Shown one piece after another: positions 1 to 7,095 of a stretch of 9,553 bases of DNA. The stretch is from positions 1 through 9,553 of the forward strand of contig CAYWGR010000203.1 in the NCBI GenBank assembly GCA_964458015.1, given 5' to 3'. Below the pieces are notes generated by a model. It saw only the letters and a program-made list of their open reading frames with translations, did not search any database and had not been told where the DNA came from. Each line of letters begins with the position of its first letter. Position 1 is the stretch's first letter. The position numbers and the translations under genes were made by a program. The stretch comes from CAYWGR01 sp964458015. GTDB lineage: Bacteria > Planctomycetota > Planctomycetia > Pirellulales > Thermoguttaceae.

Positions 1-1038
1 CGTACACCGACGGCCGTAGTAACCGACCTTGGCACCGAGTTCGGCGTAGAAGTGGATCCGCAGGGCGTTACAACCTCTTGCGTCTATCGCGGATCCATCC
101 AGTTGCAAGCCATTGCGACCGATGGTCAGCCGGAAGGCGAGGCAAAGGTTCTGCGTCAAAACGAAGCTGCCCGAGTGAATCCCGCAAAAACCCATCGCAC
201 GATCAATATCATTCCTTTCGAGAATCCACGATACTTCGTTAGATCCATTCCCGCGAAAGCCACGAAAACATTGGATCTTGTCGATATTTTGGCAGGCGGT
301 AACGGCTCCTCGCAACGTAGAAACCGCGGCATCAATCCCACGAACGGCCAGCCGACCGATCAGCCGCCTCCGCCGGATACATTCTTCCTTGATGGCGACA
401 AGAATTATCATCGTGTGCCAGGCATCCCCTTTGTCGACGGCGTCTTTGTTCCGGCCGACAGTGCACATCCATCGCAGATTGACTCGGCGGGCCATACATT
501 CCCCGACTGGTTTGAGCCGACTTGTAATCAGACCTACGGCTATATTTGGGCCGGCGGCAAAATTCCATCCTCGCCAGGCGCCCATCTTCGGGCCGTGCTC
601 GATGGCATTGATTATGCTGAACCTATTCACGGCTCGATTTTCCTCCATGCCAATAGCGGCGTTACGTTCGATCTATCGGCGATCCGGAAAGCACATCCTG
701 GTTTCCAAATTGCCAAATTCGTCGCAACGACCGGCAATGCCGAGTCATCCTCTGCAACATTGGGTGATGCCGGTGCGGACGTTTGGGTATTCATCGACGG
801 CCATGTGCAATTCCGTCGCCGCCAAATCAACTACATGAATGGGGCGTTCGCCGTAAACTTGCCCATCGCTAAAACAGATCGCTTTTTAACCCTGGTAAGT
901 TCCGACGGCAACCGTAGCATCGGCTGGGATTGGATTGTATTCGGCGATCCGCGTTTGGAATTGATCGAGGTCGATCCGGCATCCAACGATACGCCTGCAA
1001 AACCCGCCAACTCCACGGTGAATCCCCCAAAACATTAA
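1..1038 (+). CDS. FecR-like regulator (anti-sigma type) with C-terminal NPCBM-like module, 5' partial
   Basis: The reading frame is open from the first base, so the true start lies upstream; the GTG at 52 is internal to the FecR domain. The visible N-terminal part (about 1-250) reads VTDLGTEFGVEVD, then a short beta-rich stretch with YRGSIQL, which is the conserved end of the FecR domain. FecR proteins control an ECF sigma factor, which would be expected upstream, outside the window. From 271 to 957 follows a module of about 229 residues shared with the next two genes. It begins LDLVDILAGGNG and contains GVTFDLSAIRKAHPG, DRFLTLVSSD and FGDPRL, resembling NPCBM carbohydrate-binding domains. 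A short Pro/Asn-rich tail ends the protein at TAA 1036-1038. I infer that the regulator itself may bind the glycan. Any membrane segment would be in the missing N-terminus. The FecR call is firm and the ligand is unknown. Confidence 0.85.
   Translation, partial: RTPTAVVTDLGTEFGVEVDPQGVTTSCVYRGSIQLQAIATDGQPEGEAKVLRQNEAARVNPAKTHRTINIIPFENPRYFVRSIPAKATKTLDLVDILAGGNGSSQRRNRGINPTNGQPTDQPPPPDTFFLDGDKNYHRVPGIPFVDGVFVPADSAHPSQIDSAGHTFPDWFEPTCNQTYGYIWAGGKIPSSPGAHLRAVLDGIDYAEPIHGSIFLHANSGVTFDLSAIRKAHPGFQIAKFVATTGNAESSSATLGDAGADVWVFIDGHVQFRRRQINYMNGAFAVNLPIAKTDRFLTLVSSDGNRSIGWDWIVFGDPRLELIEVDPASNDTPAKPANSTVNPPKH
271..957 (+). other. Shared NPCBM-like module, copy 1 (in the FecR-like protein)
   Basis: First of three diverged copies of one protein module in consecutive genes. 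Landmarks in order are D-L-V-D-I-L-A-G-G-N-G at the start, FVDGVFVP, LDGIDY, SGVTFDLSAIRKAHPG, VWVFIDG, DRFLTLVSSD and FGDPRL at the end. At about 229 residues it is the longest copy, with extra Pro-rich sequence after the GGNG motif. The similarity is seen at protein level; third codon positions differ freely, so the copies are old. Confidence 0.8.
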
Positions 1039-1170
1039 ATACCAATGGGAAGAAATGACCAATACAACACATTCCTTTAATTCGGCAAAGGAGGCATCGA
1101 TCGGGCAAGGACAAAACAACGAAATAGCTCTTCGTGGGTGTTCTGTCTCTCTATTCACAACGTTTTTTGT

Positions 1171-1175
1171 AGGAG
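1171..1175 (+). promoter_or_regulatory. Ribosome binding site of the PEP-CTERM gene
   Basis: AGGAG lies 7 bases before the ATG at 1183. It decides the start: the in-frame GTG at 1138 has no such site, and the ATG gives a clean signal peptide from residue 1. Confidence 0.8.
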
Positions 1176-1182
1176 TTTTAAG

Positions 1183-2538
1183 ATGCGATTTAGATTGAAG
1201 AATGTCATCGCCGGCACGGCCTTGGGGCTTTTGCTGGCCTGCTCGGCAATGATCGGTTCGGCGTCGGCCGCAGTCATTGCCGATTCGCAGACCGGCTTCT
1301 CGGGAGTTCAGGGAACCAATGGATGGTCGTATGGTTACCTTAGTTCCACAGGCAGCCAAGGTATGTTCAGCAGCTATGATGCCGCGGATACCATGTATGG
1401 CTTTGGATCGGCCGGCACGTGGCTTGGTGATAATGGCGAGCGTGTCATTAAAGAAGGGCAGCATCCCGGTTACGACGGCACCAATACTTATGCCACGGTT
1501 CGGCGTTGGACAAGCGACGTATCCGGTCTTGTGCGTATCAGTGGGCAATTGGCCAAGTTGGACAACGGCTCGGCAAATCCCGCATCCGACGGCGTTGTCG
1601 GCGCGGTCTATCTCAATACCGCCTCACAATACACAAACACGCTTGCATCGGGTGACACAACCGGGGTGAAATATAGTTTTTATGCCCAGGTCAATGTCGG
1701 CGACACCATCAATTTCCTTCTCGATCCCCGAGCTAACCACTATTGCGATGCCACGAAGTTCACGGCAACCATCGCGAATGCCGAAGCCACGACGGTCGAT
1801 CTGGCCGACATCGTCGGTGGCGGTAACGGACATGGCACCGGCACCTATCCCAACGGCTACAATCTCGCAACAGGCGAGCAGGGGCTGGCAGGCGATGGAT
1901 ATTCCGGCAATGGCTTCCAGACCGTCACCCCTACAAATAGCTTCATTAACGGCGTTTTTGTTCCCAATGTTTCCGGAACGAATACGCAGATCACTACCAC
2001 GGGAATCAACGTAGACATTGCCGGCGTGACCGCCTCTTCGCAGTGGTTTGGCGTTCGCAATTCCGCCGCGGATACAGGCAGTAATAATGGCATTCTCGGC
2101 GGCGTTAATTATGATAACGTCGATGGGCATACTTTGATTCAGATGCACGCCGACGGCGGCATTACGTTTGACCTCGACGCCATTCGTGCCGCCAATCCTG
2201 GCGGCGATTTGACGACATTCACCACTCTTGCAGGCCTTGCAACAAGTGGCTCGGGGGAAGCCGGTTTCAGAATTTATCTCGATGGCATTCTGAAAAGGTC
2301 GGAAAACATCGCTTCTGACCAGATCGGCGTTGGTTATTCCATCAGCCAAGCCATTACGTCGAGCGACCGTTTCCTGACGTTGGTTTCAACCGACAATAAC
2401 GGCTTCAGTTGCGACGGCATCATCTTTGCCGATCCACGGTTGACGTTTGCCATAATCCCGGAACCATCGTCTTTGATTCTGTCCGTCTTTGGCCTGTTCG
2501 GTATGATTGCCTATGCCTGGCGGAAACGGAGATCGTAA
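1183..2538 (+). CDS. Secreted PEP-CTERM protein with beta-rich N-terminal domain and NPCBM-like module
   Basis: A 451-residue exported protein of unknown exact role, probably held at the cell surface and possibly glycan-binding. Residues 1-30 form a signal peptide (Arg/Lys-rich start, hydrophobic core, SASAA before the likely cleavage site). Residues 31-200 are a beta-rich domain with ADSQTGF, VRRWTSDVSG, ISGQ and GDTINFLLDP, a pattern I know from secreted planctomycete proteins but cannot name. Residues 205-420 are the shared module (VDLADIVGGGNG to FADPRL). The C-terminus is a textbook PEP-CTERM signal: P426-E427-P428, a hydrophobic segment about 430-446, then RKRR at 447-450. Such signals are recognised by an exosortase, which is not in this window. 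It lies 144 bases after the FecR-like gene and before the enzyme that shares its module. No catalytic motif is visible, so an enzymatic role is unlikely. Confidence 0.88.
   Translation: MRFRLKNVIAGTALGLLLACSAMIGSASAAVIADSQTGFSGVQGTNGWSYGYLSSTGSQGMFSSYDAADTMYGFGSAGTWLGDNGERVIKEGQHPGYDGTNTYATVRRWTSDVSGLVRISGQLAKLDNGSANPASDGVVGAVYLNTASQYTNTLASGDTTGVKYSFYAQVNVGDTINFLLDPRANHYCDATKFTATIANAEATTVDLADIVGGGNGHGTGTYPNGYNLATGEQGLAGDGYSGNGFQTVTPTNSFINGVFVPNVSGTNTQITTTGINVDIAGVTASSQWFGVRNSAADTGSNNGILGGVNYDNVDGHTLIQMHADGGITFDLDAIRAANPGGDLTTFTTLAGLATSGSGEAGFRIYLDGILKRSENIASDQIGVGYSISQAITSSDRFLTLVSTDNNGFSCDGIIFADPRLTFAIIPEPSSLILSVFGLFGMIAYAWRKRRS
1795..2442 (+). other. Shared NPCBM-like module, copy 2 (in the PEP-CTERM protein)
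   Basis: Second copy, about 216 residues. Landmarks are VDLADIVGGGNG, FINGVFVP, LGGVNYDN, GGITFDLDAIRAANPG, FRIYLDG, SDRFLTLVSTD and FADPRL. They occur in the same order as in the copies at 271-957 and 4971-5612. Confidence 0.8.
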
Positions 2539-2573
2539 CATTTCCTTGTTGTTTTGGAATTTTTTTTAGATCC

Positions 2574-2616
2574 GGGCGAATGGCGATGATGCCTTACGCA
2601 TGGTCGCCATCCGTCC
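2574..2616 (+). promoter_or_regulatory. Strong intergenic hairpin between the PEP-CTERM gene and the esterase/GH127 gene
   Basis: The core arms are ATGGCGA (2580-2586) and TCGCCAT (2604-2610). The stem continues inward with ATGC/GCAT around a CTTAC loop and outward with GGGCG/CGTCC, giving about 17-18 pairs with two mismatches. It is not followed by a clean T-run; a run of eight T lies before it (2560-2567). It therefore looks more like an mRNA processing, stability or attenuation element than a standard terminator. It ends about 38 bases before the ribosome binding site of the next gene. Confidence 0.65.
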
Positions 2617-2653
2617 CTTAATAACCTTTGAATTTTATCATCAGAATGCCCCC

Positions 2654-2659
2654 GAAGGA
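2654..2659 (+). promoter_or_regulatory. Ribosome binding site of the esterase/GH127 gene
   Basis: GAAGGA lies 7 bases before the ATG at 2667. It favours that start over the in-frame TTG at 2628, and the signal peptide also begins exactly at this ATG. Confidence 0.7.
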
Positions 2660-2666
2660 TCCCACC

Positions 2667-5600
2667 ATGAAAACCACCCGCCTTTTTGCCATTGCCGCTT
2701 TGCTCGCCGTTTTGGTCTTGCCGCGTTATTCCATCCAAGCCGCTGATGTTTGCTTGGGAGGCATGAAAGCCAACAGAATCTTGTTTCTCGGCAACAGCAT
2801 TACAAGTTGCCCGCCGAAATACCGGGGACTTTCGGCTACCACGATCGAGAAGGACTACGCACATCTTCTAGCCGCGGCAATCGATGCAAAAACCGGCGGT
2901 CGTCTGGCCATGATCCAAGAGGTTCCGCCGAAGACAAATCCCGACGGAAGCATCGACCTGGGCGACTCGAACGTCATCAACATCGCCGACGTTTTTGAAC
3001 GCGGCTACGCCACCTACAATGCGGCAAAAATCGCCAAACAACTCGCACACAAGCCCGACATTGTCATCCTCCAATTCGGCGAAAATATTCCGCAACCGAC
3101 TTTCAACGCTGAAGTATTCCAAAAGAGCCTGAAGCAACTGGTCGCCGACATCAAGGCAAACAGCAATCCACAAATCTTCATGGCCGGCTACATCCTCGGC
3201 GCCAATCCAGCCATCGACGAGATGAAGCGAAGCATCTGTGCCGAGGATCCCGCCCATCGCATGTTCGTCGATCTCAGTGCAGTGGGCAAAGATCCATCGA
3301 ACATGGGCGAATATGCCCATCCCAACGACAAGGGAATGGCTCTGATCGCCGACATGATGTTCAAGGCTGTTTTAGCCCGGTCGGCGGAAGTCGCCAAGGC
3401 ATCGCAGCCCGCCAATCCGGTCGGCAAGTTTTATACGATTGATCCGGCCCAGGTGAAAGTCGGCGGCGAGATGGGCCGTCGGATCGAAAACACCATCCAT
3501 GCCAATCTGCTTGCGTTGGATCTGGATCATCATTTTCTGAAATTCTTCCGCGAGAAAAAAGGCCAGCCCGACGGGTATATCGGGATTGGCAAGTTGATCG
3601 ACTCGTTTGTCACCTTCGCACACTACAACCATGACTCAAAAGTGATCGAACGCAAGGATTATCTCATTCGAGAACTCTTGGCCACGCAGCTTGCCGACGG
3701 CTATATCGGCTTGAAGCCGGAAGGGCATCGCGTCACCGAGCTTTGGGATCTGCACGAGATGGTCTATATCATCTTCGCGTTGGTCAATGATTACCGCGCT
3801 TTTCACAACCAAGCTTCCTTGGACGCCGCTCGGAAATTAGCGGATTACATCCTAAAAAATCGACGATACTCGGATCCCGCGCTTCATTTGCACAAAGATG
3901 GCCATATCAACGGCGATTTTCCCGAGGATACGGGAAAACTCAACACAGAAAGGGCCATGATTGCTCTTTCCGAAGTGACCGGCGACCCTCGCTATCGTGA
4001 ATATGCCATCGAAGGCATGAATCTCCGCAAGTGGCATGCCCCCGTGGCCGGCCACGCCTACACGTTTATGAATATCTGCATTTCGCAGTTGGATCTCTAC
4101 CGCGAAAATCCTGACGAAACACTTTTAGCCCAAAGCCGTAAGGTAATCGACTATCTGACGAAAAACGACGGTCTGGTCATCACAGGCACGTGCAGCCTCG
4201 GTGAATCTTTCCACAACACGCATGAGATACGCGGCAATCTGGGCGAGAGCTGCGCCACGGCCTATCTCATCCGCATGGCACATTACTTGTTGCAGTTCGA
4301 AGGCCGCAGCCTCGACGGCGACATCATGGAACGAACGATTTATAACGCCTTATTTGCAGCCCAGGAACCCACCGGCCGACATTTACGTTATTTTACCTGT
4401 GCCGAGGGGCCTCGCGTCTACTTTGACAAGGACACCTACTGCTGCCCGGGCAACTGGCGGCGCATCGTGGCCGAATTGCCCGAAATGATCTACTACCGCT
4501 CGGCCGACGGCGGTTTGTTGGTAAATCTCTACACAACCTCTTCGGCCGATGTGAAAATCGCCGACGATCTCGCGGTTCGAGTACGGCAAGAGACCGACTA
4601 TCCGAACTCCGGCCGCGTTGCCATCACGATTGAACCGTCACGGCAGGCTGAATTTCCCGTCGCACTGCGGATTCCGCGTTGGTGTTCAGACGCCACGGTT
4701 GCGGTGAACGGCCAAAAAGCAGACGTACCGACCAAGCCGGGCGATATCTCCACGATCAAACGATCCTGGAAGTCGGGCGACGTTGTAACGCTCGACATGC
4801 CCATGAAAACACGGCTCGTTCGAGGACACAATCTACAAGCAGGCAAGGTTGCGGTCATGCGAGGGCCGGTCGTGTTCAGCTTCAGCCCCGCGCGGCAGAA
4901 AGACTTGCCGCAGCTCCAGGCACGTCTCAACGAAATCATGATGAAACTCGGCGCTGCAAACGGCGACGCCTTGAGTTTGGCGAATATCGTTTCCGGCGGC
5001 AATGGATTCATCGGCGGAGCGCTCGGCCACGGCATCAATGTACTCGATGGACAGCAAGCAACGGCGCCGGCTAGCGTTCTGGCCGCGACCGCCGATAAAT
5101 TCCTTCAAACCGCCAACCCATTTATTCATGGCGTTGTGATTCCTCAAGGCGGCAAGGACGGTCAAACAGCCGTGCCTCTATCCGCGACCGGGCTCACGGC
5201 TCCCCTATCCGCCACCAGCGGACTAACGTGGGATCACATCCGCAGCGGTCCCGTCGCAAGTCAATTTACTTGTGTTACGGGCGGTGTGGATTATTCCAAA
5301 GCTCCCCACACAATGCTGAGTCTCCATGCCAACAAAGCCATAACGTTTGATTTGGCGGCCATTCGCAAAGCCACCAATTACGGTGAAATGCGATTCCACG
5401 CGAAGGTCTGTTATGGCGGGCAGCCGGAGCCAGCCGTCGATTACGCCGTTCTGGTCGATGGAAAACCAGGCATCGCCCGCAAGGCCGTTACGCGCGCCTT
5501 GCAGGAAATCGACGTTTCCTTGCCGGTCGCAAGCCGTTTTCTGACTCTCTTGGTTACGGATCAAAACAAGGACATTTCCCACGACCAGGTATTCTTCGGA

Positions 5601-5960
5601 GATGCGGTCCTTGTGCCCGTCGGCTTCAAACCCGGGGACGAGGCCGTGCAATTGGTCCACGAAAAAGAGGCTCTTCAGGCCAAGATAGCACAATATCCGT
5701 CGGCATCCTCACCGCAAAGCAAAATGACGTTCGATGCCGACTCGGTGAACGACGTAATCCAAGACAAATCCGTTCGACCCGACGGTCAATTGCTCCAAGT
5801 CCGCGCCTGGGGCGTAAACAGCGACCGCGGCAAGCCTGCGGATGTGACGCTTGCTTTGACGGAGTATGCAGACCCAGCGGGAGAGCTAACCTATTTCGGC
5901 GTTAGCGATCCCCAAATAGGTGTTGAAGATGAACTGTACCCTTCGTCAAAAGATAAATAA
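2667..5960 (+). CDS. Secreted SGNH-type esterase fused to GH127 (beta-L-arabinofuranosidase family) with inserted NPCBM-like module
   Basis: A 1097-residue exported bifunctional enzyme candidate. Residues 1-26 are a signal peptide. Residues 35-240 form an SGNH/GDSL hydrolase: GNSIT with nucleophile S44, FGEN at 137-140, and a last block with H218 (EYAHPND, Glu at the place of the usual Asp). From about 265 comes GH127 (VGGEMGRRIENTI onwards). GH127 enzymes are zinc-dependent retaining glycosidases with a Cys nucleophile. The expected residues are present: E513 (GESF, likely acid/base), E527 and C529 (ESC), C592 and C593 (CCPGN, C592 the likely nucleophile). Beta-sandwich sequence follows to about 740 (VAVMRGPVVF). 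The shared module occupies 769-982, and the typical GH127 ending (SVRPDGQLLQVRAWG, LTEYADPAGELTYF) resumes at about 1018. The module thus seems inserted in the sandwich. The likely job is removing an ester group and then a terminal arabinofuranosyl-type sugar. The family is well supported; the exact substrate is not. Confidence 0.9.
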   Translation: MKTTRLFAIAALLAVLVLPRYSIQAADVCLGGMKANRILFLGNSITSCPPKYRGLSATTIEKDYAHLLAAAIDAKTGGRLAMIQEVPPKTNPDGSIDLGDSNVINIADVFERGYATYNAAKIAKQLAHKPDIVILQFGENIPQPTFNAEVFQKSLKQLVADIKANSNPQIFMAGYILGANPAIDEMKRSICAEDPAHRMFVDLSAVGKDPSNMGEYAHPNDKGMALIADMMFKAVLARSAEVAKASQPANPVGKFYTIDPAQVKVGGEMGRRIENTIHANLLALDLDHHFLKFFREKKGQPDGYIGIGKLIDSFVTFAHYNHDSKVIERKDYLIRELLATQLADGYIGLKPEGHRVTELWDLHEMVYIIFALVNDYRAFHNQASLDAARKLADYILKNRRYSDPALHLHKDGHINGDFPEDTGKLNTERAMIALSEVTGDPRYREYAIEGMNLRKWHAPVAGHAYTFMNICISQLDLYRENPDETLLAQSRKVIDYLTKNDGLVITGTCSLGESFHNTHEIRGNLGESCATAYLIRMAHYLLQFEGRSLDGDIMERTIYNALFAAQEPTGRHLRYFTCAEGPRVYFDKDTYCCPGNWRRIVAELPEMIYYRSADGGLLVNLYTTSSADVKIADDLAVRVRQETDYPNSGRVAITIEPSRQAEFPVALRIPRWCSDATVAVNGQKADVPTKPGDISTIKRSWKSGDVVTLDMPMKTRLVRGHNLQAGKVAVMRGPVVFSFSPARQKDLPQLQARLNEIMMKLGAANGDALSLANIVSGGNGFIGGALGHGINVLDGQQATAPASVLAATADKFLQTANPFIHGVVIPQGGKDGQTAVPLSATGLTAPLSATSGLTWDHIRSGPVASQFTCVTGGVDYSKAPHTMLSLHANKAITFDLAAIRKATNYGEMRFHAKVCYGGQPEPAVDYAVLVDGKPGIARKAVTRALQEIDVSLPVASRFLTLLVTDQNKDISHDQVFFGDAVLVPVGFKPGDEAVQLVHEKEALQAKIAQYPSASSPQSKMTFDADSVNDVIQDKSVRPDGQLLQVRAWGVNSDRGKPADVTLALTEYADPAGELTYFGVSDPQIGVEDELYPSSKDK
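4971..5612 (+). other. Shared NPCBM-like module, copy 3 (inside the GH127 C-terminal sandwich)
   Basis: Third copy, about 214 residues (769-982 of the protein). Landmarks are LSLANIVSGGNG, FIHGVVIP, TGGVDYSK, ITFDLAAIRKA, AVLVDGK, SRFLTLLVTD and SHDQVFFGDAVL. Charged, probably helical stretches flank it (about 745-762 and 991-1009). They could act as a two-helix stalk; that part is inference. Confidence 0.8.
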
Positions 5961-6010
5961 CCGCAAACAAAAAAATAGCGTTTTTATGATGGAGATGTGA
6001 CAATAACCAT

Positions 6011-6064
6011 AGCGAATGCCGGAGCCGCGGCAGGGCGGTTCCGGCAACCTATTCGCTCTTTTCT
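6011..6064 (+). terminator. Terminator-like hairpin before the DUF1559 gene
   Basis: An 11-pair stem joins 6018-6028 to 6035-6045 with one G-T wobble and the loop GGCAGG. A second 7-pair stem below it joins AGCGAAT (6011-6017) to ATTCGCT (6051-6057), with a 5-base bulge between them. CTTTTCT follows at 6058-6064. This is a good factor-independent terminator shape for the esterase/GH127 gene. It ends directly at the ribosome binding site (AAAGGGG, 6065-6071) of the next gene, so it could also act as an attenuator or as a 5' structure of that message. Confidence 0.7.
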
Positions 6065-6078
6065 AAAGGGGTAATTCC

Positions 6079-7083
6079 ATGCAACCTAGATTTCGCGCGA
6101 GCGGCTTCACTTTAGTGGAACTTCTGGTCGTTATCACAATCATCGGCATCCTGATCTCGCTCTTGCTTCCTGCCGTTCAAGCGGCTCGCGAGGCAGCCCG
6201 TCGGTTGCAATGTTCCAACAATCTCAAGCAGATTGCCTTGGCGTTGCACAACTTCGAGACGCAGGAAAAAACATTTCCGCCGGGCACGATGGCGAAGATG
6301 CGATTCTCGTACCAATACGACTCGACCTCATGCGGATACGAATGGCCCTATTTTCTCCATTATTTGATGCCATTTTTTGAACAGCAATCTTATTACAACC
6401 TGGTTAATGGTCCCAAATTCGATCTGCCCAATCCCTGGGACAAACCGACGGAGTGGCCCGACGCCACTAAAAATCTCAACTTTCCTATGTTGGCCTGTCC
6501 GAGCGATTCGGGCGCGAATCTAGCCATCGACTTCTCGGGCACCGGATCGTTCATGATGGCAAAATCGAATTATTTGGGCATATTTCCCGGAGTTTGCGAC
6601 GGCGATAACTATCCAGGCGGTTATTTTGCCAATGTTATCGCGGCTCGACGAGCTGTCTTTCGTCCCTATCAGGGCACGTCTATCGCCGATATCAAGGACG
6701 GAACGAGCAACACCATGGCCGTGGCCGAATATCTTAAGGGTACGGATTCCAATGATGAACGGGGCAATTTCCACACCAACCGCGCCGGTTGCCAATTTCT
6801 TTATGCGACACTCGGCCCCAATTCCACAGCACCCGATAATCTGCTAAGCTGGCACTCAGGTTTTTGTCCGACCGACGGGAGCCGCAATCATCCGGAAGAT
6901 AATCTGCCTTGCACCCCCGGCGGAAATGACGAAAACTACGCGGATTCGCGAAGTCGCCATTCCGGCGTCGTCAATGTGGCGTTTTGCGATGGGAGCGTTC
7001 ATACAATCCAAAACGGCATCAATTTGGCGACATGGCAAGCCCTCGGTTGGATCGCCGACGGCAATGTCGCTGTGGAATACTAA
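6079..7083 (+). CDS. DUF1559 protein with prepilin-type N-terminal cleavage/methylation motif
   Basis: A 334-residue pseudopilin-like protein of the large planctomycete DUF1559 family; its function is unknown. The N-terminus is a type IV prepilin-like signal: SGFTLVELLVVITIIGIL with the cleavage point G9/F10 and the conserved E14 at position +5 of the mature protein. A hydrophobic helix of about 20 residues follows, then AVQAAREAARR and CSNNLKQIALALHNFE, both typical of the family. The middle contains DGTSNTMAVAEY (about 210-220), also typical. The C-terminal H-X9-DG motif is present at H294 to D304-G305, followed by SVHTI. The start ATG has AAAGGGG 7 bases upstream. It heads a tight run with the lipoprotein (12-base gap) and the dehydrogenase. 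It is probably anchored in the membrane by the N-terminal helix after prepilin-peptidase processing; what it assembles with is not shown by the sequence. Confidence 0.93.
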   Translation: MQPRFRASGFTLVELLVVITIIGILISLLLPAVQAAREAARRLQCSNNLKQIALALHNFETQEKTFPPGTMAKMRFSYQYDSTSCGYEWPYFLHYLMPFFEQQSYYNLVNGPKFDLPNPWDKPTEWPDATKNLNFPMLACPSDSGANLAIDFSGTGSFMMAKSNYLGIFPGVCDGDNYPGGYFANVIAARRAVFRPYQGTSIADIKDGTSNTMAVAEYLKGTDSNDERGNFHTNRAGCQFLYATLGPNSTAPDNLLSWHSGFCPTDGSRNHPEDNLPCTPGGNDENYADSRSRHSGVVNVAFCDGSVHTIQNGINLATWQALGWIADGNVAVEY

Positions 7084-7095
7084 AAGGAATACGCC

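Noticed and set aside
1074..1091. Small inverted repeat CCTTT/AAAGG after the FecR-like gene as a terminator
   Set aside because: The stem is only five pairs, mostly A-T, and no T-run follows.
1138..1182. GTG at 1138 as the start of the PEP-CTERM protein
   Set aside because: It would add 15 residues ahead of a complete signal peptide and has no ribosome site; the ATG at 1183 has AGGAG at the right distance.
1055..1198. A 47-codon plus-strand open frame in the gap before the PEP-CTERM gene, overlapping its start
   Set aside because: The only upstream purine run is too close to the ATG for a good ribosome site, and the translation has no recognisable motif. It probably occurs by chance.
1624..2349. 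A 241-codon minus-strand open frame opposite the PEP-CTERM gene
   Set aside because: It lies fully antisense to a well-supported gene and shows no family motif. Similar long antisense frames at 886-1548 and 6856-7524 have the same explanation in codon bias.
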